NCBI GenBank assembly: GCA_946479785.1
Contig: CAMLHQ010000014.1
Span: 1-53,206, forward strand
DNA length: 53,206 nucleotides
Direction of reading: 5' to 3'
Origin: an uncultured Nitrospira sp.
GTDB taxonomy: Bacteria; Nitrospirota; Nitrospiria; Nitrospirales; Nitrospiraceae
Below are positions 41,216 to 49,894 of the stretch, piece after piece (the stretch's first letter is position 1; each line of letters opens with the position of its first letter). Below the pieces are notes generated by a model. That model made no database searches. It saw nothing but the letters and a program-made list of their open reading frames with translations, and was not told the origin of the DNA. Both the position numbers and the translations under genes were made by a program.

Positions 41216-41737
41216 TCAAGCAGCAGGCTGGCCGACTTGCTGCAACGATTTCACCAGTTCAAGCACGCGATTTCGGATGTCCGCGGCGATGTCCGTGAAT
41301 CGCACGCCCATGCCGGGGCTGAAGGTGTATTGATCCGCCTTCGGACAGACCCAGGCGACTACGCCCTTTGCAGTGAGCCATTCGTTTGGACGCTCCGGCA
41401 GCGAAAATTCAAGAGAAAGTTTGGTGCCGACCGAGAGCGGAGATTGGCTTTCGATAAACAGGCCGCCGCCGCCGATGCCGCCTGCCCGACTTTCGAACTG
41501 TTGACCTTCAGGAGTCTTGTATTTCACGCGGAACGCTAAGGTGACTCGAGGTTCTGTTCTGGCCTCTCTCGAAGCGGGAGGCTTCCGATAGGCGAGGATC
41601 TGGTCGATCACGAAATCCCACGATAAGTTGCCCATCGGCTCACCATTGATTCCGATAAGCGTAATGATCTCGCGGGCCGAGTCCAGTTCGATCGTCTTGC
41701 CTTTATGCCGTAGGCTTGAAACCACCGGATATTTCAC
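41216..41737 (-). CDS. PilZ-domain protein (first paralogue)
   Basis: A 173-residue sister of the protein at 40647-41165, with the same two-part layout: a beta-rich N-terminal domain (KTIELDSAREIITLIGINGEPMG) and a PilZ domain with RTEPRVTLAFRVKY, GGIGGGGLFIESQSPLSVGT and FSPGMGVRFTDI. RTEPR here does fit the RxxxR element, so it is the better candidate of the two for c-di-GMP binding, though the following D/NxSxxG is replaced by AGGIGG. The pair is a tandem duplication separated by 50 bases. Confidence 0.82.
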   Translation of the reverse strand: MKYPVVSSLRHKGKTIELDSAREIITLIGINGEPMGNLSWDFVIDQILAYRKPPASREARTEPRVTLAFRVKYKTPEGQQFESRAGGIGGGGLFIESQSPLSVGTKLSLEFSLPERPNEWLTAKGVVAWVCPKADQYTFSPGMGVRFTDIAADIRNRVLELVKSLQQVGQPAA

Positions 41738-41904
41738 ACGTCCTCCACTACGAGGTCACTTCGCAAGTATAGCGCAGCCTTTCACCTTGTCGAGAAAAAG
41801 CGGAGACTTTTCGTGCGGATGATTTTGCGTCAATCTGGGGCACAACAGATCGACAGAGGGGAAGGCGGATCCGGTGCTGAAAGCCGCTGTTGCGGACACC
41901 AAAA

Positions 41905-41929
41905 CTGGCCAGGCGCAGGGCCTGGCCAG
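41905..41929 (-). terminator. Rho-independent terminator after clpX
   Basis: Perfect 9-base arms CTGGCCAGG and CCTGGCCAG around a 7-base loop. Read on the minus strand the stem is followed by TTTT. It lies about 30 bases beyond the clpX stop and is well placed to end the tRNA-tig-clpP-clpX transcript. Confidence 0.8.
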
Positions 41930-41959
41930 CATGAGCGCAAGCGTATGATATTTAAGCGT

Positions 41960-43216
41960 TTAGGCGGTCTTGATGTCTTTATCTTGCTCAAAGATACGGA
42001 TCGGAGGATGTTTACCGAGAATTGCATCCTCGGTGATCAAGACCTCCTTGATCTGCTTTTGCGACGGGGCGTCATACATCACATCCAGCATGACTTCCTC
42101 GAGGATCGCGCGCAGACCCCTGGCACCGGTCTTCTGGGTGAAGGCTTTCCTGGCCACGGCTCCCAGTGCCCCCTCTGTGAATTTGAGCTTTACTTTCTCG
42201 AACGAGAGGAGCTTTTCGTACTGCTTCGTCAGGGCATTTCGCGGTTCCGTGAGAATTTTGACCAAGGCGCGTTCGTCAAGCTCATCCAAGGTAGCAACGA
42301 CGGGCAAGCGGCCGATGAACTCTGGAATCAAGCCGTATTTAAGAAAATCTTCCGGCTGTACCCGTTCGAATAATTCGCCCAGCCGCACGTCGGCCCGTCC
42401 GCGAATCTCGGCGCCAAAGCCCATAGCCTTTCGGTTCAACCGTTGCTCAATGATTTGTTCCAATCCGACGAACGCTCCCCCGCAGATGAACAGGATGTTG
42501 CTCGTGTTCACCTGAATGAATTCCTGATGGGGGTGTTTGCGCCCGCCTTGCGGAGGCACGTTGGCTACGGTGCCTTCGATCAGTTTCAGCAGCGCCTGCT
42601 GGACTCCTTCCCCCGATACGTCGCGTGTAATGGACGGGCTATCACTCTTGCGGCTGATCTTGTCGATCTCGTCGATATAGACGATGCCGCGCTCAGCCCG
42701 TTCAACGTCGTAGTCGGAGGCTTGCAACAGCTTGAGGATGATGTTCTCGACATCTTCTCCGACGTATCCGGCTTCTGTCAGAGTCGTGGCGTCGGCGAGG
42801 GTGAACGGCACGTCCAAATATTTTGCCAAGGTCTGTGCCAGAAGTGTCTTGCCGGTTCCCGTCGGACCCACCATGAGAATGTTGCCCTTTTGGAGCTCGA
42901 CATCGTCGACGTCTTTTTCTTTGGATGAGATGCGTTTGTAGTGATTGTGAACGGCGACGGAGAGAATTCTCTTGGCCCGTTCCTGTCCGACGACGTATTG
43001 ATCGAGGTGATGTTTGATCTCGGAGGGTTTCTTAAGCTTCGAGGAAATTTCTTCTTTCGCCTCTTCCCAATCCTCCGCGATGATGTCGTTGCACAAATTG
43101 ACGCATTCGTCGCAGATATAGACGGTGGGTCCCGCAATCAACTTGCGGACTTCGTCGCGGCTTTTCCCGCAGAACGAACACCGAAGATGTCGATCCATCT
43201 TTTCCTGCTTGGCCAT
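41960..43216 (-). CDS. clpX: ATP-dependent Clp protease ATP-binding subunit ClpX
   Basis: A 418-residue AAA+ unfoldase that feeds proteins into ClpP. The N-terminal zinc domain has C13, C16, C35 and C38. Then come Walker A GPTGTGKT (about 115-122), Walker [11 protein letters not shown], the pore-loop region, sensor arginines and the C-terminal small domain. The ClpP-docking loop reads MGF in [10 protein letters not shown] in place of the common IGF or LGF, a conservative change. The ATG at 43216 follows AGGAGGG. It is the last gene of the tig-clpP-clpX unit, 13 bases after clpP. Confidence 0.97.
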   Translation of the reverse strand: MAKQEKMDRHLRCSFCGKSRDEVRKLIAGPTVYICDECVNLCNDIIAEDWEEAKEEISSKLKKPSEIKHHLDQYVVGQERAKRILSVAVHNHYKRISSKEKDVDDVELQKGNILMVGPTGTGKTLLAQTLAKYLDVPFTLADATTLTEAGYVGEDVENIILKLLQASDYDVERAERGIVYIDEIDKISRKSDSPSITRDVSGEGVQQALLKLIEGTVANVPPQGGRKHPHQEFIQVNTSNILFICGGAFVGLEQIIEQRLNRKAMGFGAEIRGRADVRLGELFERVQPEDFLKYGLIPEFIGRLPVVATLDELDERALVKILTEPRNALTKQYEKLLSFEKVKLKFTEGALGAVARKAFTQKTGARGLRAILEEVMLDVMYDAPSQKQIKEVLITEDAILGKHPPIRIFEQDKDIKTA

Positions 43217-43229
43217 GCCCCCTCCTGTG

Positions 43230-43862
43230 TTACTTGTCCTTGGCCGCGTCTCTGTCGGAACCGCCCACCGCCTTCAGCGCTTTAGGTGCCCGCGTGATCA
43301 CTTCGTCAATCAAGCCATACCGCTTGGCTTCTTCGCCCGACATGAAGTAGTCCCGCTCAGTATCGTGCGCAATCCTTTCGATCGGCTGTCCCGTGTGTTT
43401 GGCCATGATCTCGTTCAGTCGCTCGCGGATTTTCAGAATTTCTCTTGCGTGAATGTCGATCTCGGTCGCCTGGCCCTGGAAGCCGCCCAGCGGCTGGTGG
43501 ATCATGACACGCGCGTTGGGCAGCGCGAAACGCTTGCCTTTGGTTCCCGCGGTCAGCAGTAGTGCTCCCATGCTGGCGGCTTGACCGAGACAGATCGTAT
43601 TGATCGGCGGCTTCACATACTGCATCGTGTCGTAGATGCCGAGCCCGGCGGTGACGCTTCCGCCCGGCGAATTCACGTAGAGATTGATATCTTTCTCAGG
43701 ATCTTCGGCTTCCAGGAACAGCAGCTGAGCGATGACCAAGTTGGCGAATACATCGTCGATCGGAGCGCCCAAGAAGATGATGCGGTCTTTGAGGAGTCGC
43801 GAATAAATATCGTAGGCCCGTTCGCCGCGGTTGGTTTGCTCAACGACTATGGGAACTAGCAT
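43230..43862 (-). CDS. clpP: ATP-dependent Clp protease proteolytic subunit
   Basis: A 210-residue serine peptidase that forms the tetradecameric chamber used by ClpX. The catalytic triad parts are S98 in [12 protein letters not shown]122 in MIHQPLGG and the Asp in the DTERDYFMS stretch. The N-terminal axial-loop segment [23 protein letters not shown] starts directly at residue 2, so the propeptide is very short or absent. Length is normal. Spacing to tig is 59 bases and to clpX 13 bases. Confidence 0.97.
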   Translation of the reverse strand: MLVPIVVEQTNRGERAYDIYSRLLKDRIIFLGAPIDDVFANLVIAQLLFLEAEDPEKDINLYVNSPGGSVTAGLGIYDTMQYVKPPINTICLGQAASMGALLLTAGTKGKRFALPNARVMIHQPLGGFQGQATEIDIHAREILKIRERLNEIMAKHTGQPIERIAHDTERDYFMSGEEAKRYGLIDEVITRAPKALKAVGGSDRDAAKDK

Positions 43863-43921
43863 GCAGGTTCTTCCTTTCTGCGAAAGCGAAACGGTAAGAC
43901 AACCGGTCCTTGTCTCCGAGG

Positions 43922-45238
43922 CTATCCTTGAATCACCGCATTCCGGTAGACGAAATCCAAGGACTTTTCAGCCAGAATGCGCGCCCGTAATTCTTCGATC
44001 GAATCCCGCCCGCCCGCCTGGATCATCTTGACGAGTTCCGCCTCAGCGATTTTCAGTTCGGTCGCCAGCCGATGGACTTCATTATTGATGTCTTCCTGCG
44101 TGACGGTCAGATTCTCTTTTTCCGCAACGGCTTCCAGAATCAAACCGACTTTGACGCGTCGAGCCGCTTCGTCTCGATTGTCCTGGCGAAGCTTCGCGAG
44201 GTCTCCGGTTTCGAGGGCCGAAGCACCTTCGGCACCGGCTCGCCGCTGGCGCTGCTGCATGTGCTGGCGGATGATGGCTTCTAACTCACGCTCCACGAGC
44301 GTTTCGGGGAGTTCGAAGTGATGGGTTTCAAGTAAGCGCTTTACGATCGTATCCTTATATGTGTCCTCGATCTCCCGCTTCAGTGCCCTTTCCATTTCAG
44401 CGCGCAACCTGTCTTGCAGTTCGGCCAGCGAGCCGTAGGAACCGCAATCTTTGGCAAATTCGTCGTCCAGATCGGGGAGCTTCTTAATTTTTACGGAGTT
44501 CAACATCACCGTAAAAGTGACGGTCTTTCCTGCGACGCGAGTATCCGGATGGGTTGCAGGATAGGGCTGAGAGATCTCGACCGTCTCGCCTTCGGCCTTT
44601 CCCAGGATGTGCTGGTCGATGTCTAATCCCAACACTGTGGCCTTTGACCCGATTCTGTGCATGTGGCCGGCCTTCTTGCTGCCTTCGAGCGGCGTCCCAT
44701 CGACGAAACCCTCAACGGTCAGGATCACAAAATCGCCTTCCGCCGCCTTGTGCCCGGCGGGCGGCGCCTCCAGTCGCGCGTGTTGTTCGCGGAGCACCTC
44801 CATGCCTTTCGCCAGCTGCTCATCGGTCACTGTGCGTTTGTCGGGCTTCAGCGAAATCGGGTTGGGAGCCTTGTAATCTCGAAGCTCGATCTTGGGCTTG
44901 ATCTCGACCGTAGCCGTGAAGGTGAACGGTGCGTCTCTCTTGATCTTGACGCGCTCCATCGGGGGAATCTCGACCAGAACCGGAGAAATACCGGCTTGGC
45001 GGACGGCGCGGTCGTAAAAATCAGGGACTAGGCTCCGAACGACGTCCTCCTCGACAGCCTTGGCATAGCGCTGCTCGAGCAAAGCCTGCGGCGCCTTGCC
45101 GGGCCGAAAACCCGGCACACGGACTTGCCGATTCAACTCCTTATAGGCCAGTACAAATCGCTGGGCGACTTCTTCGACCGGCACTTCAATCTTAAGGGCC
45201 CGCTTCATCGGGCCAAGTTCCGTCACTTCCATTTTCAT
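43922..45238 (-). CDS. tig: Trigger factor
   Basis: A 438-residue ribosome-associated chaperone and prolyl isomerase. The N-terminal ribosome-binding domain carries the signature [17 protein letters not shown] (about residues 46-62). An FKBP-type isomerase domain spans about 160-245, with [14 protein letters not shown] and the [13 protein letters not shown] stretch. The rest, to the end, is the helical substrate-binding domain. I place the start at the ATG at 45238 (MKMEVTEL), as in homologues, although an AAGGAA site lies a little far upstream; the longer frame to 45331 runs into tRNA-Leu(UAG). Confidence 0.95.
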   Translation of the reverse strand: MKMEVTELGPMKRALKIEVPVEEVAQRFVLAYKELNRQVRVPGFRPGKAPQALLEQRYAKAVEEDVVRSLVPDFYDRAVRQAGISPVLVEIPPMERVKIKRDAPFTFTATVEIKPKIELRDYKAPNPISLKPDKRTVTDEQLAKGMEVLREQHARLEAPPAGHKAAEGDFVILTVEGFVDGTPLEGSKKAGHMHRIGSKATVLGLDIDQHILGKAEGETVEISQPYPATHPDTRVAGKTVTFTVMLNSVKIKKLPDLDDEFAKDCGSYGSLAELQDRLRAEMERALKREIEDTYKDTIVKRLLETHHFELPETLVERELEAIIRQHMQQRQRRAGAEGASALETGDLAKLRQDNRDEAARRVKVGLILEAVAEKENLTVTQEDINNEVHRLATELKIAEAELVKMIQAGGRDSIEELRARILAEKSLDFVYRNAVIQG

Positions 45239-45301
45239 CTGTCGCGTGATTCCTTTTGTGTTTATCGGCACGTACATCCTCTTCCGTGCCGCATCCAGGT
45301 C

Positions 45302-45384
45302 TGGTGCGAGAGGGGGGACTTGAACCCCCACGGTTGCCCACGAGATCCTAAGTCTCGCGCGTCTGCCAGTTCCGCCACTCTCGC
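45302..45384 (-). tRNA. tRNA-Leu (anticodon UAG)
   Basis: An 83-base class II tRNA with encoded CCA. Acceptor arms GCGAGAG and CTCTCGC pair fully, with discriminator A. Anticodon stem CGAGA/TCTCG encloses loop CTTAGGA, so the anticodon is TAG. The T arm GGGGGTTCAAGTCCCCC is strong. It lies 63 bases before the tig start, in the same orientation, and is probably co-transcribed with tig-clpP-clpX. Confidence 0.95.
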
Positions 45385-45455
45385 ACGGCGGGGAATGCTG
45401 GAACTGTTTCCAGCTGAGACAGCAAACAAGCGAAAGTACATGTTGCGGTTGCTAT

Positions 45456-45485
45456 TTTGTACCGTTGGATGCGTCCTACTGTCAA
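45456..45485 (-). promoter_or_regulatory. Promoter for tRNA-Leu(UAG)-tig-clpP-clpX
   Basis: On the minus strand TTGACA (45480-45485) is a perfect -35 box and TACAAA (45456-45461), followed by AT, a fair -10 box with an 18-base spacer. Transcription would start about 60 bases before the tRNA. Confidence 0.5.
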
Positions 45486-45549
45486 CCCATACTCCTGCGG
45501 GGATGAGGCGCGGATGGGAGCCATCTCAACTGCGACCTTTTACAGGCTA

Positions 45550-45611
45550 GTTGTTGGCCAAACAACCTTCAAAGTAGCCTGAAACCACTATAGCCCAGTA
45601 TCCAGTATAAT
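45550..45611 (+). promoter_or_regulatory. Candidate promoter and inverted repeat before the HEAT gene
   Basis: A perfect -10 box TATAAT lies at 45606-45611, about 53 bases before the start at 45664, without a good -35 box. Upstream, GTTGTT (45550-45555) and AACAAC (45561-45566) flank a 5-base centre and could be an activator site that makes up for the missing -35. This is inference. Confidence 0.35.
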
Positions 45612-45663
45612 GGAGAACGGTATACGTAGGTGTCCTGCCAGTGTGAAGAAGAGGAGGTGCGTC

Positions 45664-46746
45664 ATGCCTGTTGTCCTGCTGCTTTCGACTCTGGCTCTGA
45701 TAGTACCAGCCTTGCTTCCTGTTTCCGCCTGGGCCTATCGCGATTACTTAACCGCCGAACAGAAAGCTCAGTTGGAGAAGATTCAAACGGTCCTCGTCGA
45801 GGCGATCGCGTTGACCGATAAGGGCACTGGCGATGCCGCTCCTATCACGGACGTTGCCGCCCGTCGAACGGGCGAATTGGGCTATACAGTCGTGCGCGAC
45901 GCCAGCAAGCCGCACGATGCCACCTTCAAGGTCAAGTGCGAACAACGCAAAACGTGGGAAGGCACGACGGCTGCCGGAGGCGATGCGGACTTACCCGATG
46001 CCCCGTCACGCCTCTGGAAAGGGCCGGCGTGTCAGTTGACCTATCTCCTTGGTGAAATGAAGATCAAATGGCAGAAGGAGGTTCGGACCGATTTCGAGGA
46101 TGCGGCGACAGCTGCGCTGTCTGCTAATGCCGGCGATCCCGGCGCCTTCGCTATGTCCAAATTGCGCGAAAAGCTTGAGCAGTATGATTTTCCCGTGCTC
46201 TTGGCTGCTGAGTGGGGCCACCCGGATCGACTGCTGAAACTTTTGGATGCGGCGGATACCTCTCAGATTCGAAAAATCAAGATCATTTCTCTCTTAGGGG
46301 AAATGCAAGCGGACGAAGCGTTGCCTAAGCTCAAGGAGGCCCTCAAGGACAAGAATCTTTCCAAGGAGGCTGCAGTAGCGCTGGGGAGCATGGGGAAAGA
46401 GGGTATTCCCATTCTCGTGGACATCTTGAAACATTCCAAACAGCCCGACTTGCAAGCCGCGGCCGCTAAAGGGCTGGGAGACTTAGGGAATACCCACAAT
46501 GACTCGTCGGTTGTCCCTCCGTTGTTGGAGATGTTGGATGCGCCGGGTATTGATATTACCGTCCAGACGGAGGTGGCCTGGGCGCTCGGAAGAGTGCCCG
46601 ATCGACGGTCGGTAAAACCGCTCTTTGATCTCGACAAGAAGCTCCAAAAAATTCGTCACGACCCGCCGGACCCACTCATCAAAAAGCTCAAAGAAGCGGT
46701 ATTTTGGTCGATAAAGCAGGTCTACACCGAAGACCAGTACAGTTGA
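45664..46746 (+). CDS. Exported HEAT-repeat protein
   Basis: A 360-residue protein with a signal peptide (hydrophobic core about 4-22, likely cleavage after SAWA). Residues about 25-175 form an unrecognised N-terminal domain with paired cysteines (VKCEQRKTWEG, GPACQLTY). Residues about 185-330 are HEAT repeats (LLGEMQADEALPKLKEALKDKNLSKEAAVALGSMG and the following LQAAAAKGLGDLGN). It resembles periplasmic scaffold proteins. It is a single-gene unit: the next gene (46759) is convergent. An AGGAGG site precedes the ATG at 45664, so I reject the longer upstream frame. Confidence 0.75.
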   Translation: MPVVLLLSTLALIVPALLPVSAWAYRDYLTAEQKAQLEKIQTVLVEAIALTDKGTGDAAPITDVAARRTGELGYTVVRDASKPHDATFKVKCEQRKTWEGTTAAGGDADLPDAPSRLWKGPACQLTYLLGEMKIKWQKEVRTDFEDAATAALSANAGDPGAFAMSKLREKLEQYDFPVLLAAEWGHPDRLLKLLDAADTSQIRKIKIISLLGEMQADEALPKLKEALKDKNLSKEAAVALGSMGKEGIPILVDILKHSKQPDLQAAAAKGLGDLGNTHNDSSVVPPLLEMLDAPGIDITVQTEVAWALGRVPDRRSVKPLFDLDKKLQKIRHDPPDPLIKKLKEAVFWSIKQVYTEDQYS

Positions 46747-46758
46747 GGGAGGAGCACA

Positions 46759-47388
46759 TTAGCGCCGCTGCTTTTTCTCGTTCTTTTGTTTCTTCCGATA
46801 ATGGACTGCGACCTTCACGCGATTGCCGCACAATTGCATGCTGCACCAGTTTCTGGCGTGATTCTTTGTGGTGTCGTAAAAATAGAGAATGCATGCGTTG
46901 CTCCGGCATTTTTTCACAAGAGGCAGGTTGCCGGAGCACAGAAGGTCGCTCGCGGCTTCAGCCAGCGGAGTCAGTAGTCGAGAGCTCTCTCCGGCCTCGG
47001 AATGAAATCGGCTCTCCACTCGTCGATTTACGTATGCGAGCTGGCGATAGCCGGGACACTGTGACAGAACCTGGTTGATTGCCGTGAGGGTCGAATTGGG
47101 AATCGCCTTACGAGCCGCGATGTCCTCAGCCATGTTTCGAAGTGCCTTCCTGAAGGCGATTGCTGCGTCGAAGACACGTTTCTGCTCTGCCGCGCTCCAG
47201 CGCATGATCGCCACTTTCCCCTGATCCGCATCCGCGACCTTGGCTTGGACCAGCCATGTCATCAAGTCCTCGAATTCCCTCAGCAGGTCCGTCAGGTTGC
47301 CGCGGACGATCATCTGTGTGTTGATAAAGTCGAGACACAGGTGGTTGCCCACAAACAAGAACGGCTGCTCCGATCGTTCCTTTCCCAT
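46759..47388 (-). CDS. CGNR zinc-finger transcription regulator
   Basis: A 209-residue regulator. Residues about 10-150 are the ligand-sensing ABATE-type domain (LCLDFINTQ, AAIAFRKALRN). The C-terminal CGNR zinc finger has the CRSNACILYFYDTTKNHARNWCSMQLCGNRVK arrangement, with four Cys for zinc and a basic tail KKQKNEKKQRR for DNA contact. The ATG at 47388 follows GAGGA. It is divergent from DsrE, and the shared interval holds a promoter and a palindrome (47446-47490) that it could bind. The ligand is unknown. Confidence 0.85.
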   Translation of the reverse strand: MGKERSEQPFLFVGNHLCLDFINTQMIVRGNLTDLLREFEDLMTWLVQAKVADADQGKVAIMRWSAAEQKRVFDAAIAFRKALRNMAEDIAARKAIPNSTLTAINQVLSQCPGYRQLAYVNRRVESRFHSEAGESSRLLTPLAEAASDLLCSGNLPLVKKCRSNACILYFYDTTKNHARNWCSMQLCGNRVKVAVHYRKKQKNEKKQRR

Positions 47389-47429
47389 TAGTGTCCTCAC
47401 GATAAAATAAACAACCGTCAAAATGCCAC

Positions 47430-47458
47430 TTGACAGGTTAGTCCATTCCGTATATAAC
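47430..47458 (+). promoter_or_regulatory. Sigma-70 promoter for the dsrE-like operon
   Basis: TTGACA at 47430-47435 and TATAAC at 47453-47458, with an exact 17-base spacer. Transcription should begin near 47465, giving a leader of about 64 bases before the DsrE-like gene. Confidence 0.7.
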
Positions 47459-47490
47459 TTTCAAAACGTTCTATAGATGGTTATACGGAA
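47446..47490. promoter_or_regulatory. Candidate operator palindrome over the -10 box
   Basis: TTCCGTATATAAC (47446-47458) and GTTATACGGAA (47480-47490) are inverted copies of TTCCGTATAAC, the left one with two extra bases. The left half covers the -10 box of the dsrE promoter and the right half lies 20 bases downstream. Binding by the divergent CGNR regulator is inference. Confidence 0.45.
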
Positions 47491-47528
47491 CCGGCTCTTC
47501 GCTAACCTCACGTCAAGGAGAAATAAGC

Positions 47529-47903
47529 ATGAAAACAGCCATCATTATCCTGTCGGATCCCAAGAACGGTTCAGAAGAGGCGCTAGGGCGAGTCTTTAAC
47601 GCCCTCGCGCTGGCGTCAGAGTGTAAGCAAAAGGGAGACGAGGTCGCGGTGGTCTTCAATGGGGCCGGGACTCGTTGGCCGGCTGAACTCTCCAAGCTGA
47701 CGCATCCTGCCAATGGCCTTTACAATTCGGTGCGCGGCGTGGTGCAGGGCGCTTCCCGCGGCTGTGCGGAGGTGTTTGGAGCCAAGGAAAGCATCCAGTC
47801 GTGCGGTGTGCCGATCGTGAACGACCATGCACTCGCCGGAACCACGGGGCTCTTAAGCCTTCGCCGGTACATCGCGGAAGGATGGAACACGGTGGTGTTC
47901 TGA
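47529..47903 (+). CDS. DsrE-family protein
   Basis: A 124-residue small alpha/beta protein of the DsrE/DsrF-like superfamily. The start MKTAIIILSDP, the ASECKQKGDEVAVVFNGAG strand-helix region and the C-terminal LLSLRRYIAEGWNTVVF are typical. Conserved Cys residues occur at the VVQGASRGCAEVFGAK and QSCGVPIV positions, the latter where DsrE-type sulfur carriers bind sulfur. An AAGGAG site precedes the ATG. It is first in a unit with the PPOX flavoprotein, 27 bases downstream. A sulfur transfer role is family-level inference. Confidence 0.8.
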   Translation: MKTAIIILSDPKNGSEEALGRVFNALALASECKQKGDEVAVVFNGAGTRWPAELSKLTHPANGLYNSVRGVVQGASRGCAEVFGAKESIQSCGVPIVNDHALAGTTGLLSLRRYIAEGWNTVVF

Positions 47904-47930
47904 GGCGGCACCGATCTGGAGGGCAATGCG

Positions 47931-48413
47931 ATGGCCATGAAATATCTTGATGTCACTATGACGGATTCCGTTTGTCGTGCACAGAGTCAATACTACGGTC
48001 ATGCGGCGAAGATTCATCAAGTCACCGACCGCGATCCGCTCGGCGAAGCGGAGGCTGAATTCATTGCAGCCCGAGATAGTTTCTACCTGGGCACGGTGAG
48101 CGAGACCGGTTGGCCATACGTTCAGCACCGCGGAGGACCTACTGGTTTTCTGCGGATGCTTAACCCGGCCACCCTGGCCTTTCCCGACTATCAGGGGAAT
48201 CGGCAGCTACTAAGCACCGGCAATGTCTCCGTGAACGACCGTGTGTCGTTGTTTCTGATGGATTACAAAAACCGTGAACGGCTGAAGATTCTCGGCCACG
48301 CTCGGAGTGAAGATGCGCGGGCCCATCCCGACCTCGTGGCAAAGGTCTCGCATCCGAGTCTGAGGAGGAGCGTCGAGCGGGTGGTGCTGATCGAGGTCGT
48401 GTCCTTCGACTGA
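47931..48413 (+). CDS. PPOX-family FMN-binding protein, truncated by a frameshift
   Basis: A 160-residue member of the pyridoxamine 5'-phosphate oxidase-like flavin-binding group. The EAEFIAARDSFYLGTVSETGWPYVQHRGGPTGFLRML core is characteristic. The frame stops at TGA (48411-48413) right after FD. Adding one base at the TG there opens the frame into WNCPKYITPRYS and a further helical tail to the stop at 48527-48529, exactly the ending expected of this family. So the gene has lost one G, either as a real mutation or a sequencing error; the flavin fold itself should be nearly complete without the tail. An ATG six bases downstream is an alternative start. Confidence 0.82.
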   Translation: MAMKYLDVTMTDSVCRAQSQYYGHAAKIHQVTDRDPLGEAEAEFIAARDSFYLGTVSETGWPYVQHRGGPTGFLRMLNPATLAFPDYQGNRQLLSTGNVSVNDRVSLFLMDYKNRERLKILGHARSEDARAHPDLVAKVSHPSLRRSVERVVLIEVVSFD

Positions 48414-48529
48414 ACTGCCCCAAGTACATTACCCCCCGGTATTCGATCGAAGAGGTCGAGGAACTTACAGGACCCTTAAGGGAACGAATTATCGAACTTG
48501 AGGCACAACTACGAACTGTGAAATCATGA
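48413..48529 (+). pseudogene. Out-of-frame C-terminal tail of the PPOX-family gene
   Basis: This segment continues the PPOX protein in the +1-shifted frame: NCPKYITPRYS, then EEVEELTGPL and a charged helix to a TGA at 48527-48529. It has no start of its own. It marks the part lost by the frameshift at about 48412. Confidence 0.75.
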
Positions 48530-48589
48530 GCATGTCGAATAGAAGACCATTCCCATCTGTTGAGTCCACCACAGGAGGAAGCTGGCACC

Positions 48590-49834
48590 ATGAACGACAT
48601 GTCGCGCAGGCGTTTCTTGCAGTTGACGGCGATCACCGGCGGTGCGCTGGCTCTCGGAGATCTGGGGAGCAACGTATTGCACCTCCGTCCCGTCAGTCGA
48701 GTCTCCTACGCTGGTGAGCCGATCAAGATCGGTATCCTCGATCCGTTGTCCAGTCCCTACAAGACGTCCTCGATCCATGACGTGCACGGAGCCAACGTGG
48801 CGGTCGATCTGTTCAACAAGCAGGGCGGCGTGCTGGGGCGGCCGGTGGCCATTCTCGAGGCTGATGACGCGTCGAATCCTGATCAAGCTGTCAAGATGGC
48901 GACCAAATTTATCAAGGAAGACCGGGTCGACGTGCTGATGGGCACCTTCAACGGCGACTGTGCCCTGGCGGTGAGTGCTCTCGCACAGAAAGAAAACAAA
49001 CTCTTCATGGTCACGGGCTCCTATATTTCAGAACTGACCGGCGCCGCTTGCAACGCGCACACGTTCGTGTTTATGCCGAATGCACACATGCTGGCGCAGG
49101 CTGTCGTCCCCTATCTGGTCAAGACCTACGGCACCCGCTGGTACATGATTACGGCCTCCACGTTTGATGGAAAGTCTTCTGCGCAGGCGCTCGTCGACGC
49201 GGCGCAAACTCATAAGGTTGAAATGGTTGGCGAGGCGCTGATGCCGTTCGGCTCGACGGATTTTGTGTCGGCCCTGACGGCGGCGAAAGCCAAGGAGCCG
49301 ACGGCGATCATTCTGAATTTGTACGGATGGGATCTCGTCAATGCGCTCAAGGGCTACGCCAAGCTTGAGTTGGGCAAGGAAAAAATCGGCGTCGGTGGCC
49401 TGATCAGCGGCGAGCAGATCGGTCGGCCGCTCGGCTATGCCAACAATGCAGGAATCTGGGGGCTTATCTGGGATCCCAAGATCAATACGGAAGGCTCAAG
49501 GCGTTTCATTCAAGGCGTGATCGACAAGTACAACCATACGCCGACGTCACGGTGCTATCTCGGCTATGCAGCGATGACGCAGATTCTTGAAGCGATTCAA
49601 CGAGCCGGCACTACTGACACGGTCGCATTGATAAAGGCACTTGAGGGACACGAATTCGACGGGTTGAAAGAAGGCAAGTCGATATTCCGCGCGTCAGACC
49701 ACCAACACGTTCAAGACGTGCTGGTGGGTGAAGCGTACGGGAAGGAATTGGGCCTGGGCCACTATAGGATTCTCGCGACCGTTCCAGGTCATGCCAATGC
49801 CGGAGCCTCGGAGCAACAACTCTGCAAACTCTAA
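48590..49834 (+). CDS. Tat-exported ABC transporter substrate-binding protein (amide/urea/branched-chain type)
   Basis: A 414-residue periplasmic binding protein. The N-terminus MNDMSRRRFLQLTAITGG is a twin-arginine signal, cleaved near residue 40-45. The mature part resembles amide/urea and branched-chain amino acid binding proteins: IKIGILDPLSSPYKTSSIHDVHGANVAVDLFNKQGGVLGRPV, then ILEADDASNPDQAVKMATKFIKED. No permease or ATPase gene adjoins, so it is an orphan that could serve as a receptor or borrow a transporter. The ATG at 48590 follows AGGAGGAAG. It lies 61 bases after the PPOX tail and is probably in the same unit. Confidence 0.85.
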   Translation: MNDMSRRRFLQLTAITGGALALGDLGSNVLHLRPVSRVSYAGEPIKIGILDPLSSPYKTSSIHDVHGANVAVDLFNKQGGVLGRPVAILEADDASNPDQAVKMATKFIKEDRVDVLMGTFNGDCALAVSALAQKENKLFMVTGSYISELTGAACNAHTFVFMPNAHMLAQAVVPYLVKTYGTRWYMITASTFDGKSSAQALVDAAQTHKVEMVGEALMPFGSTDFVSALTAAKAKEPTAIILNLYGWDLVNALKGYAKLELGKEKIGVGGLISGEQIGRPLGYANNAGIWGLIWDPKINTEGSRRFIQGVIDKYNHTPTSRCYLGYAAMTQILEAIQRAGTTDTVALIKALEGHEFDGLKEGKSIFRASDHQHVQDVLVGEAYGKELGLGHYRILATVPGHANAGASEQQLCKL

Positions 49835-49860
49835 GTGCATTCAATGAAGGCGCCTCTACA

Positions 49861-49880
49861 GAACGGTTGAGACCCCGTTC
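49861..49880 (+). terminator. Weak hairpin after the binding protein gene
   Basis: Arms GAACGG and CCGTTC around an 8-base loop, followed by CTTTG. It sits between the convergent binding protein and OmpA coiled-coil genes. A weak terminator at best. Confidence 0.3.
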
Positions 49881-49894
49881 CTTTGAAGAACGAG

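Noticed and set aside
45239..45331. Longer trigger factor with 31 extra residues
   Set aside because: The added codons run into the 3' part of tRNA-Leu(UAG), while MKMEVTEL is the normal family start.
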